From positions 1-9,355 of the forward strand of contig JAJRPY010000151.1 in assembly GCA_024280535.1 (NCBI GenBank): a DNA stretch of 9,355 nucleotides. The letters are read 5' to 3'. Under the pieces are notes generated by a model. The model saw nothing but the letters and a program-made list of their open reading frames with translations. It was not told the origin of the DNA and searched no databases. This document shows, piece after piece, positions 1 to 7,833 of this stretch. Source of the stretch: Gammaproteobacteria bacterium. GTDB taxonomy: Bacteria > Pseudomonadota > Gammaproteobacteria > PS1 > Pseudothioglobaceae. The position numbers and the translations under genes were made by a program. The stretch's first letter is position 1; the number at the start of each line of letters is the position of its first letter.

Positions 1-210
1 TAAACAAAACGACCAGGAAATAAGGGTTATTTTAACAAAAGTTGGTTGTTTTGTCTATGATTTTTGTTATGTTTATTGTTATAAATCAAGTGGTTGGGTG
101 GTTTTTAAGGGTTGACTAAGTACCTAACAAATAATTCTACCTGAATCGGGTGTTAAGCATAAACAATATTAGGAGAAAGTATATGTTTTGCGCAATAGTG
201 GCAGAAAAAT
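1..210. other. Non-coding stretch at left edge, downstream of coaE
   Basis: No convincing gene is present in this AT-rich stretch. It contains a 12-bp inverted repeat (4-15 with 43-54), a T-rich region at about 55-75, a TTGACT hexamer at 112-117 without a good -10 partner, a 13-bp imperfect palindrome (139-151), and an AGGAG ribosome-binding-site-like sequence (171-175) ahead of an ATG at 183. I see no clear intrinsic terminator for the leftward coaE transcript. What lies left of position 1 is unknown, so part of this could be the 3' flank or promoter of a neighbouring gene. Confidence 0.6.
4..54. repeat. 12-bp inverted repeat with a nested small hairpin
   Basis: Bases 4-15 (ACAAAACGACCA) pair with 43-54 (TGGTTGTTTTGT) over 12 consecutive positions, the only non-Watson-Crick pair being G11-T47. 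Inside the 27-base loop, AAATAA (18-23) and TTATTT (27-32) form a second hairpin around GGG. The sequence that follows on the plus strand is T-rich but interrupted (CTATGATTTTTG), so this is only a poor match to an intrinsic terminator of something lying to the left. It could also be a cruciform operator or the remnant of a small mobile repeat. The pairing is directly visible; the role is not. Confidence 0.6.
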
Positions 211-825
211 TTATCCAATACTGAGTAGATTGATTTTTTGATAGAGTTGCTCAGTTTGTTTTTTCAAATCAGTAAGCGTGCCATTGTTTTCAATTACATC
301 ACAGGGAGTTTTGCCGATAATTTTTAATCTATTATGGTGACTAGTCTGCACGGCAATCATCTTTTTTGCTTGTTCTTTGTTAATATTTTCTCGGCTGGTT
401 AATCTGTTTAGTTGGTTTTTTTGGGTACAAGTTAAAACAATAACTCTATCAAACAGAGCCACCAAATTTTTCTCCGCAAGCAGGGGAATTTCTACAATAG
501 TCAGTGATTTTGTTGAGTTTTTTTGCCATTGTTGCATAATCGCTAATATTTTTGGATGCAAAATAGATTCAATGCGATGTTTATTATGCGCATTACTCAA
601 TAAAATAACCCGTAGCGCTTTTCGATTGAGACTGCCATTTTGATTAAGAATTTTCTTGCCAAAAGCATCCACTAATGCGTTAAGTTCCTTTGATTTAGGT
701 ATTGTGACTTGTCTGGCAATGTGATCAAGTTGTATAACATCAGCACCCAACTGGGCAAAAATTTGAGCCATTTGTGATTTTCCGCAAGCAATGCCGCCCG
801 TTAATGCAAGGTTAAGTGTTGTCAT
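211..825 (-). CDS. coaE: Dephospho-CoA kinase
   Basis: CoaE phosphorylates the 3'-hydroxyl of the ribose in dephospho-CoA with ATP, the last step of cytosolic coenzyme A synthesis. The 204-residue length is normal for the family (E. coli about 206). The P-loop is at residues 9-17 (TGGIACGKS). The acidic residue of the substrate-binding segment is Asp34 in the stretch leading into IARQV. HP at 90-91, the PLL segment at 114-116, the lid-region arginines near 141-145 and the IENNG motif (178-182) near the C-terminus all match E. coli CoaE as I remember it. The start at 825 gives the standard short N-terminus directly before the first beta strand. No strong Shine-Dalgarno is visible upstream on the minus strand. 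In many gammaproteobacteria coaE sits beside pilD or yacG; here it stands alone, divergent from a tRNA gene. The protein looks intact. Confidence 0.95.
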   Translation of the reverse strand: MTTLNLALTGGIACGKSQMAQIFAQLGADVIQLDHIARQVTIPKSKELNALVDAFGKKILNQNGSLNRKALRVILLSNAHNKHRIESILHPKILAIMQQWQKNSTKSLTIVEIPLLAEKNLVALFDRVIVLTCTQKNQLNRLTSRENINKEQAKKMIAVQTSHHNRLKIIGKTPCDVIENNGTLTDLKKQTEQLYQKINLLSIG

Positions 826-868
826 TCGTTGATTTTAGCAATTGCACGCAGTTGTTTGTAATTATCTA

Positions 869-897
869 TTGACTTTTGCCACAAAAGCCCCGATAAT
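869..897 (+). promoter_or_regulatory. Sigma70-type promoter of tRNA-Met
   Basis: TTGACT (869-874) and GATAAT (892-897), each one base off consensus, are separated by exactly 17 bp. Transcription would start near 904, a few bases before the mature tRNA 5' end at 911. The segment after the -10 (ACTGCCC) is GC-rich, the discriminator type found at stringently controlled stable-RNA promoters. A perfect 6-bp inverted repeat (CTTTTG 873-878, CAAAAG 882-887) lies mostly within the spacer. Spacing and position are seen in the sequence; growth-rate control is inferred. Confidence 0.75.
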
Positions 898-910
898 ACT
901 GCCCTTTAAT

Positions 911-987
911 GGTTATGTAGCTCAGCTGGTTAGAGCACAGCATTCATAATGCTGGGGTCGGTGGTTCAAGTCCACCTATAACCACCA
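911..987 (+). tRNA. tRNA-Met (CAT), elongator type
   Basis: The complete cloverleaf can be folded by hand. The acceptor stem is 911-917 with 977-983 (last pair G-U). The D stem is GCTC/GAGC (920-923, 933-936). The anticodon stem is CAGCA/TGCTG (938-942, 950-954) around the loop TTCATAA with anticodon CAT at 945-947. The variable loop is GGGTC, the T stem is GGTGG/CCACC with loop TTCAAGT, and the discriminator is A984. The CCA end is encoded (985-987). G1 pairs with C72 and the anticodon stem lacks the three G-C pairs of initiator tRNA, so this is not tRNA-fMet. CAT can also be the lysidine-modified tRNA-Ile2, but the D-arm and GGGGTC region resemble E. coli elongator tRNA-Met better. The tRNA identity is firm; Met over Ile2 is likely, not certain. 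Confidence 0.95.
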
Positions 988-995
988 TATTTTAT

Positions 996-1031
996 AAGGG
1001 TTTTAGCAGTGCTGCTGTTAAAGCCTTTTTT
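996..1031 (+). terminator. Probable intrinsic terminator of tRNA-Met
   Basis: Nine bases after the tRNA, AAGGGTTT (996-1003) pairs with AAAGCCTT (1020-1027), with one G-G mismatch. The stem continues through TAGCA (1004-1008) with TGCTG (1013-1017) around a GTGC loop, leaving a two-T bulge. The stem is followed by a T-run that reaches 1031. The shape and position fit a Rho-independent terminator separating the tRNA from the tkt operon. The mismatch and bulge make it imperfect. Confidence 0.6.
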
Positions 1032-1043
1032 GTTGGGTTACAA

Positions 1044-1092
1044 GTGGTTGTATATACCACCTCAGGCGTTTATTAAGGCTTAAATTCAGCCT
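1044..1092 (+). repeat. Two tandem small inverted repeats upstream of tkt
   Basis: GTGGT (1044-1048) pairs with ACCAC (1056-1060) around a 7-base loop. AGGCT (1076-1080) pairs with AGCCT (1088-1092), also around a 7-base loop. They lie between the tRNA terminator and the tkt promoter, in DNA without a credible gene. Five-base stems arise easily by chance, so the regularity of the loops is suggestive only. Confidence 0.35.
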
Positions 1093-1141
1093 CATGCACG
1101 CAAAAAAAACCACACTCTTTTTTAAAGGATTTGTTGTGATA

Positions 1142-1165
1142 TCAAGGTCTTTCGGCTTGCCTTGA
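1142..1165. promoter_or_regulatory. Candidate operator overlapping the tkt -35 element
   Basis: TCAAGG (1142-1147) and CCTTGA (1160-1165) form a perfect 6-bp inverted repeat with a 12-bp spacer. The right arm overlaps the TTGAAA -35 hexamer. An 8-bp palindrome, TGATATCA (1137-1144), overlaps the left arm. A dyad here is well placed for a regulator. In autotrophs, LysR-type CbbR controls operons of this content, but I cannot assign this site to it. Confidence 0.4.
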
Positions 1166-1190
1166 AAGTTCGTTAGTTTTTGCGTATAAT
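1162..1190 (+). promoter_or_regulatory. Sigma70-type promoter of the tkt operon
   Basis: TTGAAA (1162-1167) and a perfect TATAAT (1185-1190) are 17 bp apart, close to an ideal housekeeping promoter. The predicted start of transcription, near 1197, gives a leader of about 25 bases containing an AAGGAAA ribosome-binding site at about 1209-1215 before the ATG at 1222. No comparably good promoter was seen at the later genes in the cluster, so this one probably serves the operon. Confidence 0.8.
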
Positions 1191-1221
1191 TGACCTTTTT
1201 TTGCATTTAAGGAAATTTAAT

Positions 1222-3204
1222 ATGCCATCACGCAGAGATCTCGCAAACGCAATTCGCGCCCTAAGTATGGACGCTGTTCAAAAAGCAAATTCAGGCCACC
1301 CGGGCGCACCAATGGGTATGGCAGATATTGCTGAAGTGCTTTGGAACGACCACATGAAGTATAATCCAACCAGTGCCAAGTGGGCTAATCGCGATCGTTT
1401 TGTATTATCAAATGGTCATGGTTCAATGTTGATGTATTCATTATTACATTTAACGGGTTTTGAATTAAGCATAGACGATATTAAAAATTTCCGCCAATTG
1501 CATGCTAAGACAGCAGGCCATCCTGAATATGGCTATGCTGAAGGCATCGAAACAACGACTGGCCCATTAGGTCAAGGCATTACTAATGCAGTTGGTATGG
1601 CCATTGCTGAGCGTACATTAGCAGCACAATTTAATAAGCCAAATCATACAATTGTTGATCATAATACTTATGTATTTATGGGTGATGGTTGTTTGATGGA
1701 AGGTCTATCGCACGAATCATGTGCCATGGCGGGCACCTTGGGTTTGGGCAAGTTAATTGCATTTTGGGATGACAATGATATTTCGATTGATGGCCATATT
1801 GGCGATTGGATGGAAAAAGGTGTGCCGGGGCGTTTTAATTCGTACGATTGGCACGTTATTGCAGTGGATGGTCATGATGCCGATGCAATCAGCCAGGCAA
1901 TTACCGAGGCCAAGGCAGTCACAGATAAGCCTTCTTTAATCTGTTGTAAAACAGTGATTGGCTTTGGTTCACCTAATTTAAGTGGCACCCACGATTGTCA
2001 TGGTGCACCACTAGGTGATGAAGAAATTGCAGCCACTCGTCAAAAACTGGGTTGGACAGCAGCACCGTTTGACATTCCTGCGGATATTTATGCTGGTTGG
2101 GATCATAAAGCACAAGGTGCAACAGATGAAGCAGCTTGGAATGATGTTTTTGCAGCATATGCCGCTGAGTTTCCTAAAGAGGCTGCCGAGTTTGAGCGTC
2201 GTATGTCAGGCACTTTGCCAGCAAACTTTGCCGTTGAAATGGATAAGTTTATTGCCAAAACTCAAGATGAAATGCCAAATATCGCCTCTCGTCAAGCCTC
2301 CCAGCGTGCGATTGAGGCAATGGGGCCATTATTACCAGAAATGTTTGGCGGCTCAGCTGATTTAACTGGTTCCAACCTTACTAATTGGTCGGGTACGGTT
2401 AAAGTCAATGCGGATAATGCCAACGGCAACTATATTTCATGGGGTGTTCGTGAATTTGGTATGGCGCATATGATGAATGGCATGGTGCTACATGGGGGCT
2501 TTAAGGTTTATGGTGCAACATTCTTTATGTTTATGGAGTTTATGCGCAATGCGTTGCGTATGTCTGCCCTAATGAAAATTGGCACAATTTATGTTTACAC
2601 GCATGATTCTATTGGCTTGGGCGAAGATGGCCCGACACATCAGCCAGTTGAGCAAATTGCCACCATGCGTATGATTCCAAATTTCCAAACTTGGCGAGGT
2701 TGTGATGCGGTTGAATCTGCCGTTTCTTGGAAAATGGCAATATTGCGCGGTGATGCACCGACAGCCTTAGTATTCTCGCGTCAAGCATTAACCCCTCAAG
2801 CCAGAACGACTGAGCAAATGGCTAATATTGAAAAAGGCGGCTATGTGCTTAAAGATTGTGACGGTACAGCAGATATTATCTTTATTTCTACCGGCTCCGA
2901 AGTGGGGCTAACGGTTGAGGCTGCTGCTGCCATGGATGCAAAAGTACGTGTGGTTTCTATGCCGTGTACTGATGCCTTTGATGAGCAAGATCAAGCCTAC
3001 AAAGATTCAGTATTAACACCAGGAGTTAAGCGCGTTGCGATTGAAGCTGGTGTTGGCGATGCTTGGTATAAGTATATTGGCTTAGACGGCGGTTTGGTTT
3101 GTATGACCACTTTCGGTGAGTCAGCGCCAGCAGGAGAATTATTTAAAGAATTTGGCTTTACGGTTGACAACGTGATTGCCACTGCAAAAAAAGTATTAGC
3201 CTAA
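1222..3204 (+). CDS. tkt: Transketolase
   Basis: This thiamine-diphosphate enzyme moves two-carbon ketol units between sugar phosphates in the pentose phosphate pathway and the regenerative phase of the Calvin cycle. From the ATG at 1222 the protein has 660 residues, against about 663 in E. coli. The conserved residues fall at nearly identical numbers: His26, His66, His100, the GDG cofactor motif at 154-156 with Asn185 closing it, His257/His260 in [11 protein letters not shown], catalytic Glu411, His461 and the EDGPTHQP signature at 468-475. The domain order is the PP domain (about 1-320), the Pyr domain (about 350-525) and the C-terminal domain. A longer frame opens further upstream, but those codons would precede the promoter start point. 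The 1222 ATG has a ribosome-binding site and gives the family N-terminus. It is the first gene of the operon, equivalent to cbbT in autotrophic operons. Confidence 0.96.
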   Translation: MPSRRDLANAIRALSMDAVQKANSGHPGAPMGMADIAEVLWNDHMKYNPTSAKWANRDRFVLSNGHGSMLMYSLLHLTGFELSIDDIKNFRQLHAKTAGHPEYGYAEGIETTTGPLGQGITNAVGMAIAERTLAAQFNKPNHTIVDHNTYVFMGDGCLMEGLSHESCAMAGTLGLGKLIAFWDDNDISIDGHIGDWMEKGVPGRFNSYDWHVIAVDGHDADAISQAITEAKAVTDKPSLICCKTVIGFGSPNLSGTHDCHGAPLGDEEIAATRQKLGWTAAPFDIPADIYAGWDHKAQGATDEAAWNDVFAAYAAEFPKEAAEFERRMSGTLPANFAVEMDKFIAKTQDEMPNIASRQASQRAIEAMGPLLPEMFGGSADLTGSNLTNWSGTVKVNADNANGNYISWGVREFGMAHMMNGMVLHGGFKVYGATFFMFMEFMRNALRMSALMKIGTIYVYTHDSIGLGEDGPTHQPVEQIATMRMIPNFQTWRGCDAVESAVSWKMAILRGDAPTALVFSRQALTPQARTTEQMANIEKGGYVLKDCDGTADIIFISTGSEVGLTVEAAAAMDAKVRVVSMPCTDAFDEQDQAYKDSVLTPGVKRVAIEAGVGDAWYKYIGLDGGLVCMTTFGESAPAGELFKEFGFTVDNVIATAKKVLA

Positions 3205-3214
3205 TAACATAGTA

Positions 3215-3247
3215 AACTTAAGCGAAGTTGTTATACTTGTTTAAGTT
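3215..3247 (+). promoter_or_regulatory. Intercistronic stem-loop between tkt and gap
   Basis: AACTTAAGC (3215-3223) pairs with GTTTAAGTT (3239-3247) over nine positions including one G-U. After a one-base bulge the helix continues with AAGT (3225-3228) and ACTT (3235-3238) around a 6-base loop. No T-run follows on either strand, so it is not an intrinsic terminator. The sequence downstream is A-rich, leading to an AAAGGAG ribosome-binding site for gap. Such hairpins can be processing or mRNA-stabilising sites that set different levels for tkt and the genes after it. That role is inferred. Confidence 0.55.
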
Positions 3248-3280
3248 GATAAACATTAAAAAAGCAAAAAAAAGGAGTAA

Positions 3281-4282
<1,002 letters not shown>

Positions 4283-4284
4283 TT

Positions 4285-5184
4285 ATGTGGCGCTTTATTG
4301 TTGGTGTAGTATTTAGTACTACCTTATCTGCTTACTCATTTTCCCCTATTGCTGGGGATAAGGTTGATGTTCAACAACAAGAAAAGCCATTAAGAGAAAT
4401 CTTGTATGAAGAAATACGCAAACACAAGGTGTTGAGTTACAAAGGCTTGTGGAAGGCATTTAAAAAAACTGACGCACTGCCAGATTATGAAGATAAAGTG
4501 TTTGACATTTATTCATATAAAGCAAGTGGTTCACCTTATGTATATACGTTTTTTACTGATCAATGTGGTCAGTATAAAAAAGAGGGCGATTGTTACAACA
4601 GAGAGCATTCTTTTCCGAAAGCATGGTGGGGTGGTGGTTTAAAAACACCAATGGCAAAGGATTTGTTCCATATCTATCCAACCGATGGTTATGTGAATAA
4701 TATGCGTTCTAATTACCCATATGCAGAAGTGGCTGATGATGGTGCAAAAATATCTCTGAACGGCTCCAAGTTAGGCAAGGCAAAAGACCCAAGCCTAAAA
4801 GGCAAGTTTTTTGAGCCAATTGATGAGTTCAAAGGCGATCTTGCCAGAGGGTATTTTTACTTACTAACCGCTTATTATGATCGAGTTGCGGATTGGAAGT
4901 CGCCGATATTAAAAGGCAATAACTTAACTCAATGGGCAAAAGATATATTGGTTAGATGGCATATAAATGACCCGGTCAGTCCAAAAGAACTGGAACGTAA
5001 CAGGCAAATTGAGCTAATACAAGGAAACTATAACCCCTTTATTGTGCATCCTGGGTATGTTAAAGCAATATGGAAGGATAGTAAAGACATAGAGCATGAC
5101 AAGAAAATTGAGGCAACAACACACGGGCAGTATAATCCGTTTGCTGAACACCCCAAACAAATTCAACAAAATATGGAACAATAA
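4285..5184 (+). CDS. Secreted endonuclease I family nuclease (EndA-like)
   Basis: The protein resembles the endonuclease I family (E. coli EndA, Vibrio Vvn), periplasmic or secreted metal-dependent nucleases with a beta-beta-alpha-metal fold. Residues 1-18 look like a signal peptide: Arg3, then a hydrophobic run, with possible cleavage after AYS. The core motif NREHSFPKAWW (105-115) contains the presumed catalytic His108. DLFHIYPTDGYVNNMRSN (126-143) carries the family's second conserved block with His129, Asn138/139 and Arg141. Only two cysteines, Cys94 and Cys103, are present and could form one disulfide outside the cytoplasm. The tail has two similar segments, NYNPFIVHP (248-256) and QYNPFAEHP (282-290). 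The gene starts two bases after gap with no visible Shine-Dalgarno, so translation probably depends on coupling. It ends three bases before pgk. A nuclease is not expected in this sugar-phosphate operon. Family is fairly sure; substrate (DNA, RNA or both) and biological role are unknown. Confidence 0.88.
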   Translation: MWRFIVGVVFSTTLSAYSFSPIAGDKVDVQQQEKPLREILYEEIRKHKVLSYKGLWKAFKKTDALPDYEDKVFDIYSYKASGSPYVYTFFTDQCGQYKKEGDCYNREHSFPKAWWGGGLKTPMAKDLFHIYPTDGYVNNMRSNYPYAEVADDGAKISLNGSKLGKAKDPSLKGKFFEPIDEFKGDLARGYFYLLTAYYDRVADWKSPILKGNNLTQWAKDILVRWHINDPVSPKELERNRQIELIQGNYNPFIVHPGYVKAIWKDSKDIEHDKKIEATTHGQYNPFAEHPKQIQQNMEQ

Positions 5185-5187
5185 TTA

Positions 5188-6348
5188 ATGATTATAAATT
5201 TAGCAGAATTAGAATTAAGTGGCAAAAAGGTATTAATTCGTCAAGACCTGAACGTGCCAATCAAAGACGGCGTTGTCACTAGTGATAAGCGTATTAAAGC
5301 GTCAATCCCAACTATTAAAATGGCAATGACACAAGGTGCCCAAGTGTTGCTGATGTCTCATCGCGGTCGCCCAACAGAAGGTGAGCCAAGTGATGAGTTT
5401 ACATTGCAGCCAGTTGCCGATCGATTAACCGAACTATTAGGTGTTAATGTGCGCCTAGAAAAAGAGTGGTTAAATGGTGTTGAGATGGCAGATGGTGAGG
5501 TGGTGCTTTGTGAAAACGTGCGCTTTAATGTTGGTGAAATGGCCAATGATGACACCCTTTCTAAGCAGATGGCCAGCCTATGTGATATTTTTGCCATGGA
5601 CGCATTCGGTACCGCACATCGCGCTCAGGCTTCCACTCACGGTGTTGCCAAGTATGCACCAATTGCTTGTTCTGGTCCTTTATTATCAGGCGAATTAGAA
5701 GCATTAGGTAAAGCACTTGACAGCCCTAAACGCCCAATGGTGGCAATTGTAGGTGGCTCTAAAGTGTCAACCAAACTAACCGTATTAGAATCATTGTCCA
5801 AAATTGTGGATCAATTGGTTGTCGGTGGCGGTATTGCCAATACATTCATTGCTGCCCAAGGTCACAATGTCGGCAAGTCACTTTGTGAGCAGGATTTAAT
5901 CCCCACCGCAAAAAAACTTATGGAAGATTGTAAAATTCCAGTACCAGCAGATGTGGTGTGTGGCAAAGAATTTTCCGACACTGCCAGCGCTGTTACCAAA
6001 GCAGCTAATGAGGTGGTTGATGATGATATGATTTTTGATATTGGCCCAAATTCCGCACAAGAATTAGCAGATATTATGAAAAGTGCAGGCACCATTGTTT
6101 GGAATGGTCCCGTGGGCGTATTTGAGTTTGACCAATTTGAAGGTGGCACCAAAACATTGGCCATGGCCATTGCTAAATCTGACGCATTTTCAATTGCCGG
6201 CGGTGGAGATACCTTGGCAGCGGTTGATAAATATGGCATTGAGGATCAAATCAGTTATATTTCAACGGGCGGTGGTGCATTCTTAGAATTTTTAGAAGGT
6301 AAAAAATTACCCGCAGTTGAAATTCTAGAAAAAAGAGCAGCGGAGTAG
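5188..6348 (+). CDS. pgk: Phosphoglycerate kinase
   Basis: Pgk transfers phosphate between 1,3-bisphosphoglycerate/ADP and 3-phosphoglycerate/ATP. In CO2 fixation it consumes ATP. At 386 residues it matches E. coli (387). The N-terminal substrate domain shows RQDLNVP (18-24), Arg36, SHRGRP (57-62), the ENVRF block (109-113) and Arg145 in AHRAQAST. The nucleotide domain has VGGSKVSTK (188-196), the NGPVGVFE segment (306-313), GGGDT (338-342) and the STGGGA segment (359-364). The start lies three bases after the endonuclease stop with only a weak GGA upstream, so it is probably translationally coupled. The final codons (GCG GAG TAG) provide the GGAG ribosome-binding site for pyk. In autotrophs the equivalent gene is called cbbK. 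Confidence 0.96.
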   Translation: MIINLAELELSGKKVLIRQDLNVPIKDGVVTSDKRIKASIPTIKMAMTQGAQVLLMSHRGRPTEGEPSDEFTLQPVADRLTELLGVNVRLEKEWLNGVEMADGEVVLCENVRFNVGEMANDDTLSKQMASLCDIFAMDAFGTAHRAQASTHGVAKYAPIACSGPLLSGELEALGKALDSPKRPMVAIVGGSKVSTKLTVLESLSKIVDQLVVGGGIANTFIAAQGHNVGKSLCEQDLIPTAKKLMEDCKIPVPADVVCGKEFSDTASAVTKAANEVVDDDMIFDIGPNSAQELADIMKSAGTIVWNGPVGVFEFDQFEGGTKTLAMAIAKSDAFSIAGGGDTLAAVDKYGIEDQISYISTGGGAFLEFLEGKKLPAVEILEKRAAE

Positions 6349-6351
6349 CAA

Positions 6352-7806
6352 TTGACCAGAAGAACCAAAATTTTAGCAACCTTAGGGCCGGCAACGGATA
6401 AACCTGGCGTTTTAGACAGTATCCTCAAAGCAGGCGTTAATGTCGTGCGGATAAACTTTTCTCACGGCTCTGAAGAAGAGCATCTAAGCAGGGTTAAGGC
6501 GGTACGCGAATGGGCGCATGCAAATAATACCTATATTGGTGTATTGATGGATCTTCAAGGCCCTAAAATTCGCATTGCTTCGTTTAAAGATGGGCTAAAA
6601 ATCCAGCTGAACGATGGCGATCAATTTGCACTTGATGCAGATCAGGATAACTTATTAGGCAATCAAGCCTCTGTGGGCATTGCTTACAAAACACTACCTC
6701 AGGAAGTGAAACCAGGCAATGTCTTGATTTTGGATGATGGTAAAATTATGCTTGAAGTGGTTAATATTGTTGGCAATAAAATCAATACCTTGGTGATTCA
6801 AGGCGGCGTTTTATCCGATAAAAAAGGTATTAATTTACGCGGCGGCGGTTTATCAGCAAATGCCTTGACCGAAAAAGACAAAAAAGACATTTTTACCGCA
6901 GCCAAAGCCAAGGCAGATTATGTCGCCTTATCCTTCCCAGTCAATGGCGATGATGTGCGTGAAGTTAAGGCATTGTTGCTTGAGGCAGGTTGTGAAGCTG
7001 GCGTTATTTCTAAAATTGAGCGCGCCGAATCATTGAAAGAAGAGGTCATTCTTGATATTATTCAAGAGTCGGCTGGCATTATGGTTGCTCGTGGCGATCT
7101 TGGCGTGGAAATTGGCGATGCACAACTGCCCGCACAGCAAAAACGCCTCATCAAAATGGCCAGATCGAATGATCGTATCGTTATTACTGCCACACAAATG
7201 CTAGAATCAATGATTGAACATCCCATTCCAACGCGTGCAGAAGTGTTTGATGTGGCCAATGCGGTGCTCGATGGTACCGATGTGGTGATGTTGTCAGCAG
7301 AAACCGCAACGGGTAAATATCCTAGAAATGCCGTTAAGACCATGGCTGAAGTGTGCATAGAAGCAGAAAAAAACCCAATCGCAAAAGTCTCAGATCATAG
7401 ATTAAACAAGCAGTTTGACAATATTGATGAAACCATTGCCATGAGTACGATGTATGCAGCCAATCATATGGGAGTGCGTGTGGTAGCCTCCCTAACACAA
7501 ACGGGCAAAACTGCCATGTGGATGTCTAGAATTTCCTCAGGCATTCCCATTTATGCCATGAGCGATAGCGTGCAAACATTGCGCAGGGTTACCTTGTATC
7601 GTGGCGTTTACCCTTGTGGTATTGACAAAACAACCACACAAGACTGGGTAGAGGTCAATAGCAATGTGCTGGATACCCTGACAAAAAACAATGTTGTTGA
7701 GAGCGGAGATTTGGTAATATTAACCAAAGGTATCCACAAAGAAGAATCTGGTGGCACCAATATGATGCAAATTATTCGTGTTGGTAACACCGTTAATAAA
7801 AAATAA
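6352..7806 (+). CDS. pyk: Pyruvate kinase (PykA-like), TTG start
   Basis: Pyruvate kinase converts phosphoenolpyruvate and ADP to pyruvate and ATP, linking the triose-phosphate pool to biosynthesis and energy metabolism. The 484 residues are most like E. coli PykA in my reading. Conserved blocks in order are RRTKILATLGPAT at the N-terminus, VVRINFSHGS (31-40), DLQGPKIR (67-74) leading into the B domain (about 75-170), KIERAE with Lys221 and Glu223, MVARGDLGVEIG (244-255) with Asp249, ITATQMLESM (278-287) and DGTDVVMLSAETATG (307-321). The C-terminal allosteric domain is complete. The only start that keeps the family N-terminus is TTG at 6352, six bases after GGAG (6342-6345), which lies inside the end of pgk. 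The rare start codon may lower expression relative to its neighbours. The stop is at 7804-7806. Confidence 0.95.
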   Translation: MTRRTKILATLGPATDKPGVLDSILKAGVNVVRINFSHGSEEEHLSRVKAVREWAHANNTYIGVLMDLQGPKIRIASFKDGLKIQLNDGDQFALDADQDNLLGNQASVGIAYKTLPQEVKPGNVLILDDGKIMLEVVNIVGNKINTLVIQGGVLSDKKGINLRGGGLSANALTEKDKKDIFTAAKAKADYVALSFPVNGDDVREVKALLLEAGCEAGVISKIERAESLKEEVILDIIQESAGIMVARGDLGVEIGDAQLPAQQKRLIKMARSNDRIVITATQMLESMIEHPIPTRAEVFDVANAVLDGTDVVMLSAETATGKYPRNAVKTMAEVCIEAEKNPIAKVSDHRLNKQFDNIDETIAMSTMYAANHMGVRVVASLTQTGKTAMWMSRISSGIPIYAMSDSVQTLRRVTLYRGVYPCGIDKTTTQDWVEVNSNVLDTLTKNNVVESGDLVILTKGIHKEESGGTNMMQIIRVGNTVNKK

Positions 7807-7833
7807 TAATAAACAATAAACGGAGAAAAAAAT

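Noticed and set aside
112..128. Possible IscR-type site starting at TTGACT
   Set aside because: Only the left half resembles an IscR type 1 motif; the right half does not match, and no iron-sulfur gene is visible.
377..643. 88-codon plus-strand frame inside coaE
   Set aside because: Antisense shadow of an intact, well-conserved coaE, with no family-like features.
911..987. tRNA as initiator tRNA-fMet or tRNA-Ile2
   Set aside because: G1-C72 pairs and the anticodon stem lacks the three consecutive G-C pairs of the initiator. Ile2 cannot be fully excluded, but the D-arm and variable region fit elongator Met better.
1018..1206. 62-codon minus-strand frame between tRNA-Met and tkt
   Set aside because: It spans the tkt promoter, its leader and part of the tRNA terminator, has no recognisable protein features, and its start lies in the tkt leader. 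Best explained as chance.
1180..1221. Upstream extension of transketolase by 14 residues
   Set aside because: The extra codons overlap the TATAAT box and would precede the predicted transcript start. ATG 1222 has a ribosome-binding site and gives the family N-terminus.
3215..3247. Hairpin after tkt as an intrinsic terminator
   Set aside because: Weak AT-rich stem with no following T-run on either strand. gap has no visible promoter of its own, so termination here would leave the rest of the operon unexpressed.
5862..6239. 125-codon minus-strand frame inside pgk, and similar antisense frames in gap, pyk and fba
   Set aside because: The sense frames are fully conserved enzymes. The antisense frames show low-complexity Ser/Ala-rich translations typical of shadows.
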